A DNA stretch of 64,000 nt from contig NZ_BMSA01000006.1 of the NCBI RefSeq assembly GCF_014648915.1, forward strand, positions 1 to 64,000, in the 5' to 3' direction. Origin of the DNA: Streptomyces phaeofaciens (GTDB taxonomy: Bacteria; Actinomycetota; Actinomycetes; Streptomycetales; Streptomycetaceae). Under the pieces are notes generated by a model that searched no databases, was not told where the DNA came from, and saw only the letters and a list, made by a program, of their open reading frames with translations. The position numbers and the translations under genes were made by a program. This document shows positions 7,759-15,820 of the stretch, piece by piece. Numbering within the stretch: the stretch's first letter is position 1; every line of letters begins with the position of its first letter.

Positions 7759-9132
7759 GTGACCGACATGGTGACGTTGGCCGAGCTGGGCGGACCGCTT
7801 GCCGCGTTAGGCGGCGCGGCCTATGCCCGGCACGCCCACCCGGCGGCCTACTGGTCCACCATCGGGCTGCCGCTCTCGGTGGCCCGGCTGCTGGCCTCGT
7901 ACTCCTCGGCCATGGACGCCTGCGGGCTGACCGTCGAGCCGTCCCGCTGGCGGGCCCTGGCCGTCCGGGCGACCACTCGGCGGGAGGTTCGGCCGGTTCC
8001 CCCGCGGCGCGGAGTGATCCGGCCCAACTCGACCGGCTTCCGGGTACGGCTGCGGCTCGCCCCCGGGCAGGAGCCGGCGGACGTGGCTGCCTCGGCCGAA
8101 CGGCTGCGGCATGCCTGGGGCGTTCACGCCGTGTACGTGCGGGACGTGAAGCCCGGTGTCGTCGAACTGCGGCTCGTCGGCTACGACGTGTTGCGCAAGG
8201 TGCGCATGCCTCGCCGTGTCGACGGTGGGCTTCTGCGGGTGCCGGTGGCTCTGCGGGAGGACGCGACCGCGTTCGTCCGCGACTACCGCGCCGTACCGCA
8301 TGGTCTCGTCCTCGGCGCCACGCTGTCCGGCAAGTCGATGTATCAGCGACACCTCATCGCCGGCCTCGCGACCCAACCCGTCGCCCTGGTCGGCATCGAC
8401 TGCAAGCGAGGTGTCGAGCTGGCACCCTTCGCCCCGCGGCTCTCCGCGCTGGCGACCGACCCCGACGAAGCGGCCGAGCTGCTGCCGGTCCTGGTCAAGG
8501 AAATGGAGGACCGATACGACCTGATCAAGGCCCGGCAGGGCATCGCCCCCGGAACCCCGGACGAGGAGATCACCTCGGACGTCTGGGGCCTGCCCGAGAG
8601 CGAACGGCCGGTTCCCATCGTGCTGTTCGTGGACGAAGTGGCGGAACTCTTCCTCGTGGCCACGCGCAAGGACGAGGAGCGGCGGGATGAGATGGTCACC
8701 CACCTCATCCGCCTCGCCCAGCTCGGCCGAGCGGCCGGCATCTACCTGGAGGTCTGCGGCCAGCGCTTCGGCGCCGAACTCGGCAAGGGCGCGACCATGC
8801 TCCGGGCTCAGCTCACCGGCCGGGTCTGCCACCGGGTGAATGACGAAGCCTCCGCCAAGATGGCGCTCGGCGACATCGCGTCCGAAGCGGTCTATGCGGC
8901 CTGCTCCATCGCTCCTGAGCTGCCCGGCCTCGCAGTCGCGGGAGACACGTCCGGCGGCTGGTCCCGGATCCGTACCCCGTACCTGTCACTCGCTGACGCG
9001 GCGGCTGTCTGCCGTGAGTCGGCGCACCTCGCCCCGGACGTTCCGGCGCTTTCGCCCTTCCGGCCATACGTCCCGCCTGTGCCCGTAGCGGCATCCGGTA
9101 CGGCGGCCGCTCCTCGCCCGGTCACCGAGTAG
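7759..9132 (+). CDS. FtsK/SpoIIIE-type DNA translocase (TraSA-like plasmid transfer protein)
   Basis: A 457-residue ATPase. Walker A is GATLSGKS (~residues 184-191) and Walker B is PIVLFVDEVAELF (~290-302). The family (TraB/TraSA) moves double-stranded DNA between hyphae in Streptomyces conjugation, working as a hexamer at the membrane. Here the N-terminus has only weak hydrophobic stretches. Codon 17 is TTA (7807-7809), which in Streptomyces needs the bldA tRNA. The GTG start lies 5 bp after the preceding gene. DUF2637 and Spd-like genes follow. This is the main transfer gene of the element. Confidence 0.9.
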   Translation: MTDMVTLAELGGPLAALGGAAYARHAHPAAYWSTIGLPLSVARLLASYSSAMDACGLTVEPSRWRALAVRATTRREVRPVPPRRGVIRPNSTGFRVRLRLAPGQEPADVAASAERLRHAWGVHAVYVRDVKPGVVELRLVGYDVLRKVRMPRRVDGGLLRVPVALREDATAFVRDYRAVPHGLVLGATLSGKSMYQRHLIAGLATQPVALVGIDCKRGVELAPFAPRLSALATDPDEAAELLPVLVKEMEDRYDLIKARQGIAPGTPDEEITSDVWGLPESERPVPIVLFVDEVAELFLVATRKDEERRDEMVTHLIRLAQLGRAAGIYLEVCGQRFGAELGKGATMLRAQLTGRVCHRVNDEASAKMALGDIASEAVYAACSIAPELPGLAVAGDTSGGWSRIRTPYLSLADAAAVCRESAHLAPDVPALSPFRPYVPPVPVAASGTAAAPRPVTE

Positions 9133-9215
9133 CCCACCCCGATCCTTCGGTTGGCGTGGCCGTCCCGCGCCAAGTCCCTACCTCCGCCATGCCCCGAACC
9201 GGAAGGAGTGGCGCC

Positions 9216-9812
9216 GTGAGTTCCCTGCCTGTCCGCCTCGACGCCGTACTCGTCCAAGCCCTCATCGCTGCCGCACTGTCCTTCGCCCACCTTCACGACC
9301 TGGCCGCCGCTGCCGGACAGGACGGCTGGAAGGCATGGGCTTACCCGGTCTCCGTCGACCTGTTGCTGGTGGCGGCTTGGCGGCGACTGCGCTCCGGTGG
9401 GTCGAAAGCGGCCGGGTGGTGCTGGTTCCTCGTCGCGCTGACCGCCTCGCTCGGCGCCAACGTCGCCACGGCCGGCCTGCTCGACCTGGACGACGTACCG
9501 GCCTGGCTGCGCATCCTCGTCGCCGGATGGCCCGCGGTCGCCTTCCTCGGCGGCACGCTCCTCGCCCACGGCTCCACCGCAGCACCCGAAGCGGTCTCGG
9601 TGCCGGTGACCGAGCTGCCCGCCGTCGAAGCGGCCTCCGAACCGCCCCCGCCGTCCGTCACCTCTGTCCCGCCCGCTCTCGTCGCCCACGCCCGCAAGGT
9701 CGCCGACGACCACCGCGCCCGGACGGGAACGCCCATCGACACCCCGACGCTTCGCGCCCGGCTCGGCGTCCCGCTGCCGCTCGCCGAAGCAATTGCCACC
9801 CAACTCGCCTGA
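9216..9812 (+). CDS. DUF2637 membrane protein (Spd-like)
   Basis: A 198-residue protein starting at GTG 9216, which follows GGAAGGAG. The first ~115 residues hold four hydrophobic helices in the DUF2637 pattern, with WKAWAYPVSVDLLLVAAWRR in the centre. The tail is rich in Pro/Ala and ends in a helical segment with basic residues (~150-195). DUF2637 proteins are common in Streptomyces plasmids and AICEs next to tra genes and are thought to act in intramycelial plasmid spread; this is by association. Confidence 0.82.
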   Translation: MSSLPVRLDAVLVQALIAAALSFAHLHDLAAAAGQDGWKAWAYPVSVDLLLVAAWRRLRSGGSKAAGWCWFLVALTASLGANVATAGLLDLDDVPAWLRILVAGWPAVAFLGGTLLAHGSTAAPEAVSVPVTELPAVEAASEPPPPSVTSVPPALVAHARKVADDHRARTGTPIDTPTLRARLGVPLPLAEAIATQLA

Positions 9813-9832
9813 ACTCAGGAGCACTTCAACAC

Positions 9833-10033
9833 ATGCGCCCGTCCACGCTCCGCGCCCTGAACCGGGCTGCCGAGCTGACCCGCCAGAACCGCCTCACCGA
9901 AGCAATGCTCATCGCCGAACCCGTGATCCTCACCGCCGATCAGTACGAGGGCGAGGAGATCCGGCGGTGGCTGCTCGACCACGTCGCCGACTTCACCGGC
10001 GAGAACCACGACGAACCGAAGGAGCTGCCCTGA
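9833..10033 (+). CDS. Small AICE protein of unknown function
   Basis: A 66-residue acidic, helical protein (LRALNRAAELTRQNR near the N-terminus, EEIRRWLLDHVADF in the middle). The ATG at 9833 follows CAGGAG. Its TGA overlaps the next ATG by one base (TGATG), so the two are translationally coupled. No family recognised. Confidence 0.7.
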   Translation: MRPSTLRALNRAAELTRQNRLTEAMLIAEPVILTADQYEGEEIRRWLLDHVADFTGENHDEPKELP

Positions 10034-10224
10034 TGTCCGCCAACCGTCGCTTCCGCCGAGTCGTCCGCATCGGTCCCGTCCAGGTCGGCACGTACTACGA
10101 CGGCCGCGGCCGCGAGAAGCACGCCGCCGTCTGCACGGCTCCGCGCTGCGGCTTCTCCGCCGACTACGACAGCCGCACCGCCGCCGAGCTGGCCGCCCGC
10201 ACCCACCGCTGCCGCGTCCGCTGA
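10033..10224 (+). CDS. Mobile element transfer protein (small, Cys-His)
   Basis: A 63-residue basic protein of the type labelled 'mobile element transfer protein' in Streptomyces AICEs. It begins with a basic stretch (SANRRFRRVVRIGPVQVG) and has CTAPRCGF in the middle and THRCRVR at the end, so three cysteines and a histidine could bind zinc. It is translationally coupled to the gene before it and lies 10 bp ahead of the next. The exact role in spread is not established. Confidence 0.75.
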   Translation: MSANRRFRRVVRIGPVQVGTYYDGRGREKHAAVCTAPRCGFSADYDSRTAAELAARTHRCRVR

Positions 10225-10234
10225 GGAGATCTCC

Positions 10235-10429
10235 GTGAACGTCTCGCTCCCACTCGTCTTCGTCCTGGGCGTCATCTCCTGGGCCGCGATCAAGTTCCTC
10301 GGCGTTCGCATGTGGGTCGCCGTCGTGATCGCGCTGTTCGGCTTCTGGCTCTCGCACACGTTCCTCGCCCCCGCCATCGAGTCCGGCACCCGAACCGGGG
10401 TCGGCGTCGTCAACGGCGACAACAAGTGA
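10235..10429 (+). CDS. Small two-helix membrane protein (Spd-like)
   Basis: A 64-residue protein with GTG start at 10235 behind GAGGAGAT. Two hydrophobic segments fill residues ~4-20 and ~25-46. It sits between the small transfer protein and the SpdD-like gene, the usual place for Spd spread proteins, which are thought to form membrane complexes with the translocase. Confidence 0.72.
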   Translation: MNVSLPLVFVLGVISWAAIKFLGVRMWVAVVIALFGFWLSHTFLAPAIESGTRTGVGVVNGDNK

Positions 10430-10443
10430 CAAGGAGGATCGCC

Positions 10444-10686
10444 GTGTTGTTCCGCCCACAGCTGCCCGACATTCCGCACCTGCCCATGACCATCGACCCG
10501 CATTGCCAGGCGCCAGTGCAGCCCGCCGGCCGCCCGCTCACCCCCTACGCGGGTGCGGTCGCCGCCGTGGTCGTCGTCGGCATCGTCCTCACCGCGCTCC
10601 TGGCGGCCGTCGCCGTCACGGCTGTGTCCGTGGCCGTCGCCGCCGTGGTCCTGCGCTCCCTCGTCAGCAACGCCAACAGGCGCTGA
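10444..10686 (+). CDS. SpdD-like plasmid spread protein
   Basis: An 80-residue protein with GTG start at 10444 behind AAGGAGG. The N-terminal ~38 residues are Pro-rich (LFRPQLPDIPHLP). A long hydrophobic helix at ~39-72 is made almost wholly of Val and Ala, and the end is basic (NANRR). This layout matches SpdD-like proteins of Streptomyces plasmids, which affect pock size and spread of the element within the recipient mycelium. Confidence 0.75.
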   Translation: MLFRPQLPDIPHLPMTIDPHCQAPVQPAGRPLTPYAGAVAAVVVVGIVLTALLAAVAVTAVSVAVAAVVLRSLVSNANRR

Positions 10687-10775
10687 CCGGCCGCCGGGGC
10701 GGCAACAAGCCGCCAAGCATCCCGCCGCCCCGGGGCCGTCCCTCCCAACCACCGAAACAGCCGAAAGGGACTCCC

Positions 10776-12119
10776 ATCTTTACCCACTCGCCCCCGCCCC
10801 CGCTGGCGGAGCTGAGCACCCTCGCCGCCCTCGGCACCATGCCCGCCCTCGCGCGACAGCTCGCGGGTCTTGGCGGCTGCACCCATCCCGTCCGCCTGGA
10901 CGGCCACCGCACCGAGTACGCCGTCAACAACACGACCGGCGAGATCGGCGCTGTCCTTCACCGCCTCGACTCGGCCACCTTTCCCGCCGGGCACCTCTTG
11001 GTCCGCTGCAACAACCGTCGCGCCACCCGCTGCCCGGCCTGCGCCGAGACCTACCGCCGCGACACCTACCACCTGATCACTGCCGGATTGCGTGGCGGCA
11101 AGGGCACCCCCGACCAGGTCGCCACCCACCCGCGCGTCTTCGCCACCTTCACCGCCCCCGGATTCGGCCCGGTCCACAACCGCCGCACCGACGGCCGCCC
11201 TTGCCGCTGCGACGCCCACCACGACCAGGAGGACGCCGCCCTCGGCACCCCGCTCGATCCCACCACCTATGACTATGAGTCGGCCGTCCTCTGGAACGCG
11301 CACGCGGGTCCCCTCTGGCGGCGCTTCTCGATCTACCTCCGCCGTGAGATCGCCAAGCGCGCCGGCCTCACCCAACGCACCTTCCGCGACCACGCCCGCG
11401 TCTCCTTCGCCAAAGTCGCCGAGTACCAGAAACGCGGCGCGGTCCACTTCCACGCGGTGATCCGCCTCGACGGCCCGGAAGGCGGCGACACCTCGCCCCC
11501 GGCCTGGGCCTCGGCCGAGCTGCTGACCGACGCGATCCGCGCCGCCGCGGCCGCCGCACGCGTCGACGGCCCGACCATCGACGGGCGCGCCCACAACTTC
11601 GCCTTCGGGCGACAGCTCGACGTCCGCCCGATCCGTTCCGCCGACTTTGACAACGGCCAGGAACTGACCGAGCGGGCCGTAGCGGCGTACATCGCCAAGT
11701 ACGCCACCAAGGGTGCGGAGACCACGACCGGCACCCTGGACCGACCGATCCGCTTCCTCGCCGAGCTGGCTCAGGCCCGGATCACCGAGCATGCCCGCCG
11801 CATGGTCCGTACCGCCTGGACCCTCGGCGCCCGCAAGGAGCTGGAGCACCTCCGCTTGCGCGCCTGGGCTCACATGCTCGGCTTCCGCGGCCACTTCTCC
11901 ACCAAGTCCCGCCGCTACTCCACCACGCTCGGCGCCCTCCGCACCGCCCGCGCCGACTGGCGGCGGGCCCAGACGACTCCGCCCGCCCCGCAGGACGGCG
12001 AAACCACGCTCGTCCTCGCCCACTGGGTGTTCGCCGGAACCGGCCTCAGCGCTGCCGAGACCTGGCTTGCCGCAACCCTCGAACCCGCCCCCGGAACGGA
12101 AGGGGAACCGACCGCATGA
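10776..12119 (+). CDS. Rolling-circle replication initiator, RepSA-like
   Basis: A protein of about 447 residues. A zinc-finger-like segment (CNNRR...CPACAETYRRD) is near the N-terminus. The HUH metal-binding motif is in AVHFHAVIRLD, and AAYIAKYATKG carries candidate catalytic tyrosines. These are the features of the RepSA initiators that start rolling-circle replication after AICE excision. The start is odd: no ATG, GTG or TTG is present close to the gap after the SpdD-like gene. GAAAGGGA precedes ATC at 10776 at proper spacing, which would be a non-standard start. The first ATG is at 10839 (426 residues) and lacks a clear ribosome site. The stop overlaps the excisionase start (ATGA). Confidence 0.85.
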   Translation: MFTHSPPPPLAELSTLAALGTMPALARQLAGLGGCTHPVRLDGHRTEYAVNNTTGEIGAVLHRLDSATFPAGHLLVRCNNRRATRCPACAETYRRDTYHLITAGLRGGKGTPDQVATHPRVFATFTAPGFGPVHNRRTDGRPCRCDAHHDQEDAALGTPLDPTTYDYESAVLWNAHAGPLWRRFSIYLRREIAKRAGLTQRTFRDHARVSFAKVAEYQKRGAVHFHAVIRLDGPEGGDTSPPAWASAELLTDAIRAAAAAARVDGPTIDGRAHNFAFGRQLDVRPIRSADFDNGQELTERAVAAYIAKYATKGAETTTGTLDRPIRFLAELAQARITEHARRMVRTAWTLGARKELEHLRLRAWAHMLGFRGHFSTKSRRYSTTLGALRTARADWRRAQTTPPAPQDGETTLVLAHWVFAGTGLSAAETWLAATLEPAPGTEGEPTA

Positions 12120-12331
12120 CGACCGACCGATATCTCTCCGTCGACCAGGTCGCCGACCTGCTCGGCACGACCGCCCGCTTCCCCCGGCGGCTCATCGAGG
12201 AGCGCCGCATCCGGTACGTGAAGGTCGGCCGGCATGTCCGCATCCCCGAGAGCGCGGTCGCCGAATACATCGGGGCCCGTACCGTCGAGCCGATCCGCCT
12301 CCGCCGTACCGGACTGCGGAGGGCTGCCTGA
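12116..12331 (+). CDS. xis: Excisionase (MerR-like helix-turn-helix)
   Basis: A 71-residue protein with a single winged-helix DNA-binding unit of the HTH_17 excisionase type (YLSVDQVADLLGT, then RRIRYVKVGRHVRIPESAV). It overlaps the rep stop by 4 bp and the integrase start by one base (TGATG). The rep-xis-int order with overlaps is typical of pSAM2-like elements, where Xis directs Int toward excision. Confidence 0.88.
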   Translation: MTTDRYLSVDQVADLLGTTARFPRRLIEERRIRYVKVGRHVRIPESAVAEYIGARTVEPIRLRRTGLRRAA

Positions 12332-13479
12332 TGGCGAACAAGAAGGGACGGCGTCGTCGCTTCGGCGCGGTACGGCAGTACCGGTCCGGCCGCTGGACGG
12401 CCTCGTACATCGGACCCGACGGCGTGCGCATCCATGCGCCGGAAACCTTCGCGACCAAGAAAGAAGCGGAGATCTGGCTGTCCCAGATCGAGGCGGATCT
12501 GACGCGTGGCGACTGGCGCGCTCCCGACGCGGGGGCGGTCAACTTCAAGATCTACGCCGAGAAGTGGGTAGAGGAGCGGGAGCTGGCCGTTCGTACCGTG
12601 GACTTGTACGAGCACCTGTTCCGTCTGTACATCTTCCCGACCTTCGGGGCCCTCGACCTGGACGAGATCACCGCCCCTCGTGTCCGCGAATGGCGTGCTG
12701 AGCGCCTGCGCACTACGAAGGCGAAGACCATGGTCGCCAAGGCGTACAGGCTCGTGAAGAGCATCATGGAAACCGCCGTCGATGACGAACTGATCAGCCG
12801 CAACCCGTGCCGTATCAAGGGCGCGGGCAAGGAGTCGGCCGCCGAGCGTCGCATCGCCACCGTCGCCCAGGTGGACGCCCTCGCCGAAGCGATCGGCATT
12901 CGTTGGCGCCTCGTGGTCTACCTCGGCGCGTACGGGCCGATGCGACCCGAGGAGCTGGCCGGTCTTCGCCGCCGGGACGTCGACGCCGACAACATGGTGA
13001 TCCGTGTCCGCGTCGCCGAACCGGAGCGGACCAACGGCAAACGCGCTCCCGGCGAGACCAAGTCGGGTGCTGGCGTTCGGGCCGTCGTTCTTCCCGCCTT
13101 CCTCCACAAAGAGGTGAGGCAGCACCTCGCCTGGTTCGCCGAGAAGGGGCCCGACGGTCTGGTCTTCGTCGGCGAGAAGGGCGCCCCCTTCCGACGCACA
13201 TCGTTCGGCCGGAAATGGCAGCGCGCCCGGACCGCCGCCGGTCTCCCGGACGGCTTCCGCTTCTACGACCTTCGTCACACCGGACACACGCTCTCGACCC
13301 GTTCGGGTGCCACGCTCAAGGACACGATGGTCCGCGCCGGCCAGTCCTCCGAGAAGGCCGCGCTGATCTATCAGCACTCCGATGAGGAGCGTCAGCGCGA
13401 CGTGGCGGCCGGTCTTGACGACCTGGTCCGTGCCGAGCGTGCGAAGAAGAATGGCGGCCAGCAGCAAACCGGCTTATGA
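12331..13479 (+). CDS. int: Site-specific tyrosine integrase
   Basis: A 382-residue tyrosine recombinase. The N-terminal ~60 residues are basic and resemble AP2-like arm-binding domains (VRQYRSGRWTASYIGPDG). A SAM-like core-binding domain covers ~70-165, and the catalytic domain ~180-375. Catalytic residues visible are Arg in GPMRPEELAGL, Arg in FYDLRHTGHTL and the nucleophile Tyr in ALIYQHSD. The usual His two residues before LR is Tyr here, a frequent variant. The final sense codon is TTA (13474-13476), which needs bldA tRNA. ATG 12331 overlaps the xis stop; larger upstream frames are read-through of rep in another frame. It should recombine attP with the tRNA-Gly 3' end. Confidence 0.92.
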   Translation: MANKKGRRRRFGAVRQYRSGRWTASYIGPDGVRIHAPETFATKKEAEIWLSQIEADLTRGDWRAPDAGAVNFKIYAEKWVEERELAVRTVDLYEHLFRLYIFPTFGALDLDEITAPRVREWRAERLRTTKAKTMVAKAYRLVKSIMETAVDDELISRNPCRIKGAGKESAAERRIATVAQVDALAEAIGIRWRLVVYLGAYGPMRPEELAGLRRRDVDADNMVIRVRVAEPERTNGKRAPGETKSGAGVRAVVLPAFLHKEVRQHLAWFAEKGPDGLVFVGEKGAPFRRTSFGRKWQRARTAAGLPDGFRFYDLRHTGHTLSTRSGATLKDTMVRAGQSSEKAALIYQHSDEERQRDVAAGLDDLVRAERAKKNGGQQQTGL

Positions 13480-13502
13480 GGGCAGAGACCGCATGACGAG
13501 TC

Positions 13503-13526
13503 GGGGGAGGGTCCCAACCCTCCCCC
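13503..13526 (+). terminator. Hairpin after integrase
   Basis: GGGGGAGGG (13503-13511) pairs with CCCTCCCCC (13518-13526), just after the int stop. There is no long T run, which is usual in Streptomyces. It is followed by an AT-rich stretch (13569-13605) that may hold the promoter of the next gene. Confidence 0.6.
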
Positions 13527-13638
13527 CCACGCGTACCGGTTGACCATCCGCAGCGCGATGGGTCGGCTGGATAAAATTCGTAAAACATTCTGTTTGTACT
13601 GAAGTAGCCTTACCCTCTCATCCGAGACGGGAAGGCAC

Positions 13639-14361
13639 ATGGGTAGCGTCACTCCGGAGCAGTACCGCGCGGCCGTCGAAAAGTTGGTCGTCGACTACCG
13701 GGCGGCCGGACCGATTGAGACGAAGCAGCGCAAGTACCGGTCCGTCCTCATCGGGCACGGTTGGTGCAACGAGGTGCACCGTCTTGCTGAAGCGTCCCTG
13801 CATCTCGTTGATCGCGGATACGGCCATGAGGCGCTGATTCTGCTCCGCACCGTGTTTGAGACCACCATCAGCCTGCACTGGCTCTCGCAGAAGGGTGACG
13901 CAGCTGCGCTCGGAGTGTTCGCCGAGGGAAGCCGCGTGAATCGAGCCGCTGCTGAGGACATGCAGAAGGGGTTCAACGTGCCTCAGGATCTCATCGACTC
14001 GATCAAGGGCGCGCCGGTCGAGAAGACCGACGAGAGTGAGATCTTCCGCAAGTTCCAGGCGCAGTGCGACGAGATCGACCCCAAGAGGGAGTTGTACTCG
14101 GTGTATCGCTACCTCTGTGGCTATGCGCACCCGAGTGCGACCAGCGCCTCCGAGTTCGTCGAATGGACGACCGAGCCCCCTAGCCTTCGGACCGAGCCCA
14201 AGAAGGGTGCCGCCTCCGTGGTCGAAGCGACCCTTGCCATGTGCCTCATTTGGGCTGGCCGAGCCTTCGACGAGATGATCAATGGGAAGCCGCGTAAGCA
14301 GTTCCTGCGCTCGGTGGCGAGGGAACTCGGGCTGCCCCCCGTCCTGCCTCCGATCAGGTAG
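13639..14361 (+). CDS. DUF5677 family protein (AICE cargo)
   Basis: A 240-residue, mostly helical soluble protein resembling DUF5677. The central part has ALILLRTVFETTISLHWL and ELYSVYRYLCGYAHPSA, with His and Tyr residues that recur in this family. The function of the family is not known. The gene lies between int and the tRNA, and is led by an AT-rich promoter-like segment after the int terminator, so it has its own transcription. Its position against the attachment site suggests cargo carried by the element; similar edge genes in other elements often have defence or stress roles, but nothing in this sequence proves that. Confidence 0.72.
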   Translation: MGSVTPEQYRAAVEKLVVDYRAAGPIETKQRKYRSVLIGHGWCNEVHRLAEASLHLVDRGYGHEALILLRTVFETTISLHWLSQKGDAAALGVFAEGSRVNRAAAEDMQKGFNVPQDLIDSIKGAPVEKTDESEIFRKFQAQCDEIDPKRELYSVYRYLCGYAHPSATSASEFVEWTTEPPSLRTEPKKGAASVVEATLAMCLIWAGRAFDEMINGKPRKQFLRSVARELGLPPVLPPIR

Positions 14362-14366
14362 CCGTG

Positions 14367-14403
14367 TGGTGCGGCTGGCTGTAATGGTGCGGATGTGGTG
14401 CGC
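14367..14403 (+). repeat. Three short direct repeats next to attachment site
   Basis: TGGTGCGG at 14367-14374 and 14385-14392, and TGGTGCGC at 14396-14403. They lie between the DUF5677 stop and the tRNA terminator hairpin. Repeats of this kind near an att core can be arm sites for Int or Xis. Confidence 0.5.
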
Positions 14404-14431
14404 ACCCCGCCCACCGGTCTAGACAACAAAG

Positions 14432-14460
14432 AACCCCCGGGTCATCGACCTGGGGGTTTT
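14432..14460. terminator. Two-way terminator between DUF5677 gene and tRNA-Gly
   Basis: AACCCCC pairs with GGGGGTTTT, with an inner GGTC/GACC helix. The T run on the plus strand suits the DUF5677 transcript. On the minus strand it ends 4 bp from the CCA end of the tRNA gene and can end that transcript. Confidence 0.75.
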
Positions 14461-14463
14461 GCA

Positions 14464-14537
14464 TGGAGCGGGTGACGAGAATCGAACTCGCGCTCTCAGC
14501 TTGGGAAGCTGATGTTCTACCATTAAACTACACCCGC
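14464..14537 (-). tRNA. tRNA-Gly (anticodon CCC)
   Basis: Read on the minus strand, the acceptor strands GCGGGTG and CACCCGC pair, followed by discriminator T and an encoded CCA (14466-14464). The anticodon arm is TCAGC-TTCCCAA-GCTGA, giving anticodon CCC. The T arm has GTTCGATTC. Length is 74 nt with CCA. The 3' end points toward the integrase side, so this is the probable attachment target of the AICE. Confidence 0.93.
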
Positions 14538-14811
14538 GTAAGACGCCGGATCTGTCCGGTGCCCGATCGCCCCGTCACTCTACCCCATGTCCGCCCCCCG
14601 GCGTCGAAGCCACGGGGGCTGAGTGCGTTTCAGGGGTGGGATCCGGGTGCGGGGGGCCGGAGTTGGGGCGTACGGTGGGGGCGCGGAAGAGGGGTCCCGC
14701 GGGGTCGGAGTGCCGCCTGGAGGGTCGTCCTGTTCGTCCCGTAATGTGGCTTTCGTTGTCCGGTGAGCAGCCGCCGGACGCGGCTCTTTGGGGAAGGGAC
14801 TCTAGGACTTG

Positions 14812-14982
14812 ATGGAGCGCACCGTCGTCCGTTGTGCCGATGGGCACGTGTTCAGCACCGCTTCGTTCCCGATGCAGAAGGCCGAGCGACTCGGCCCCGG
14901 ACGACTCGTCCGGTGTCCTCGGTGTGCCCGGCTCCGCAGCGCGGTGCCGGTACCGGTGGCAGTGGCGGTCGGGAAGCAGTAG
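14812..14982 (+). CDS. Small conserved Streptomyces protein with CPRC motif
   Basis: A 56-residue protein. ATG 14812 follows GGGAAGGG. The N-terminus is MERTVVRCADGHVFST and the centre has a CPRCARL motif, so Cys8, Cys35 and Cys38 with His12 could bind zinc. The Val/Ala-rich tail runs to TAG at 14980-14982. I recall similar short proteins in many Streptomyces genomes, with no known role. It lies 91 bp ahead of dcd. Confidence 0.7.
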   Translation: MERTVVRCADGHVFSTASFPMQKAERLGPGRLVRCPRCARLRSAVPVPVAVAVGKQ

Positions 14983-15073
14983 CCGTCGGGAGGCGGCAGC
15001 AGTCGCAGGTGACAGGTGAGGCGCGCGGCCGTCCGATGGTGGTCGGTCCGCGCGCCTTGCGTATCCTCGGGAC

Positions 15074-15649
15074 GTGCTTCTCTCAGACAAGGACATCCGG
15101 GCCGAGATCGACGCCGGGCGAGTGCGGATCGATCCCTACGACGCATCCATGGTGCAGCCGTCGAGCATCGACGTACGTCTCGACCGGTTTTTCCGGGTGT
15201 TCGAGAACCACCGCTACCCCCACATCGACCCCGCCGTGGAGCAGGCGGATCTGACGCGACTCGTGGAGCCGGAGGGCGACGAGCCGTTCATCCTGCACCC
15301 CGGTGAGTTCGTCCTCGCCTCCACATACGAAGTGATCACGCTCCCGGACGACCTCGCCTCGCGCCTCGAGGGCAAGAGTTCGCTGGGCCGCCTCGGGCTG
15401 GTCACGCACTCCACCGCAGGGTTCATCGACCCCGGCTTCTCCGGCCATGTGACCCTCGAACTGTCGAACCTCGCCACCCTGCCGATCAAGCTCTGGCCCG
15501 GTATGAAGATCGGCCAGCTGTGCATGTTCCGGCTCTCCTCGCCGGCCGAGCACCCGTACGGCAGCGAGTTCTACGGGTCCCGCTACCAGGGGCAGCGCGG
15601 ACCGACCGCCTCCCGGTCCTTCCTCAACTTCCATCGGACGCAGGTGTGA
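15074..15649 (+). CDS. dcd: dCTP deaminase
   Basis: A 191-residue enzyme that turns dCTP into dUTP, feeding thymidylate synthesis. Motifs include [12 protein letters not shown] at the start, [29 protein letters not shown] with the catalytic Glu region (~residues 123-141), and the C-terminal [11 protein letters not shown] that closes over the nucleotide. The length is normal. GTG 15074 is the start. It is a housekeeping gene on the chromosomal side of the tRNA. Confidence 0.97.
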   Translation: MLLSDKDIRAEIDAGRVRIDPYDASMVQPSSIDVRLDRFFRVFENHRYPHIDPAVEQADLTRLVEPEGDEPFILHPGEFVLASTYEVITLPDDLASRLEGKSSLGRLGLVTHSTAGFIDPGFSGHVTLELSNLATLPIKLWPGMKIGQLCMFRLSSPAEHPYGSEFYGSRYQGQRGPTASRSFLNFHRTQV

Positions 15650-15820
15650 GCGCCCGATGAGTGCCGCTCATCGCAGGTGGGGTCGGTCACCCGTAGGTGT
15701 GGGCTGAGCGGCGGCAGCACACTGGATTGGGAGCGGGGGCAGCCGGTCCCGCCCTTTCGGGCACACATCGTGCCCCGTGGTTTCCTGACCAGGCACCGTT
15801 GTTGCGTTTAGTGTCCGTGA

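Larger units (their letters stand above)
3286..14471. mobile_element. Integrated actinomycete integrative and conjugative element (AICE)
   Basis: The gene set is diagnostic of pSAM2/SLP1-type elements: GntR/KorSA-like regulators, FtsK/SpoIIIE-type DNA translocase, Spd-type small membrane proteins, RepSA-like initiator, excisionase and tyrosine integrase, in that order. The integrase end faces the 3' end of tRNA-Gly(CCC), the usual target type for AICEs. The right boundary at the tRNA is therefore well supported. The left boundary is not: no long copy of the tRNA 3' end is visible. The coordinate given is the short CATGGAGCGG match at 3286, and the true end may lie elsewhere, possibly outside the window. 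Three AICE genes end or begin with one-base or four-base overlaps, as in a compact transfer operon. Confidence 0.75.

Noticed and set aside
10545..12023. 492-residue open frame on the minus strand over rep
   Set aside because: The sense strand encodes a clear RepSA-like protein with HUH motif; the antisense has no features.
12046..13467. 473-residue open frame on the minus strand over int
   Set aside because: Antisense shadow of xis and int.
14463..14744. 93-residue open frame over the tRNA
   Set aside because: It reads through the tRNA-Gly gene on the opposite strand and has no ribosome site.
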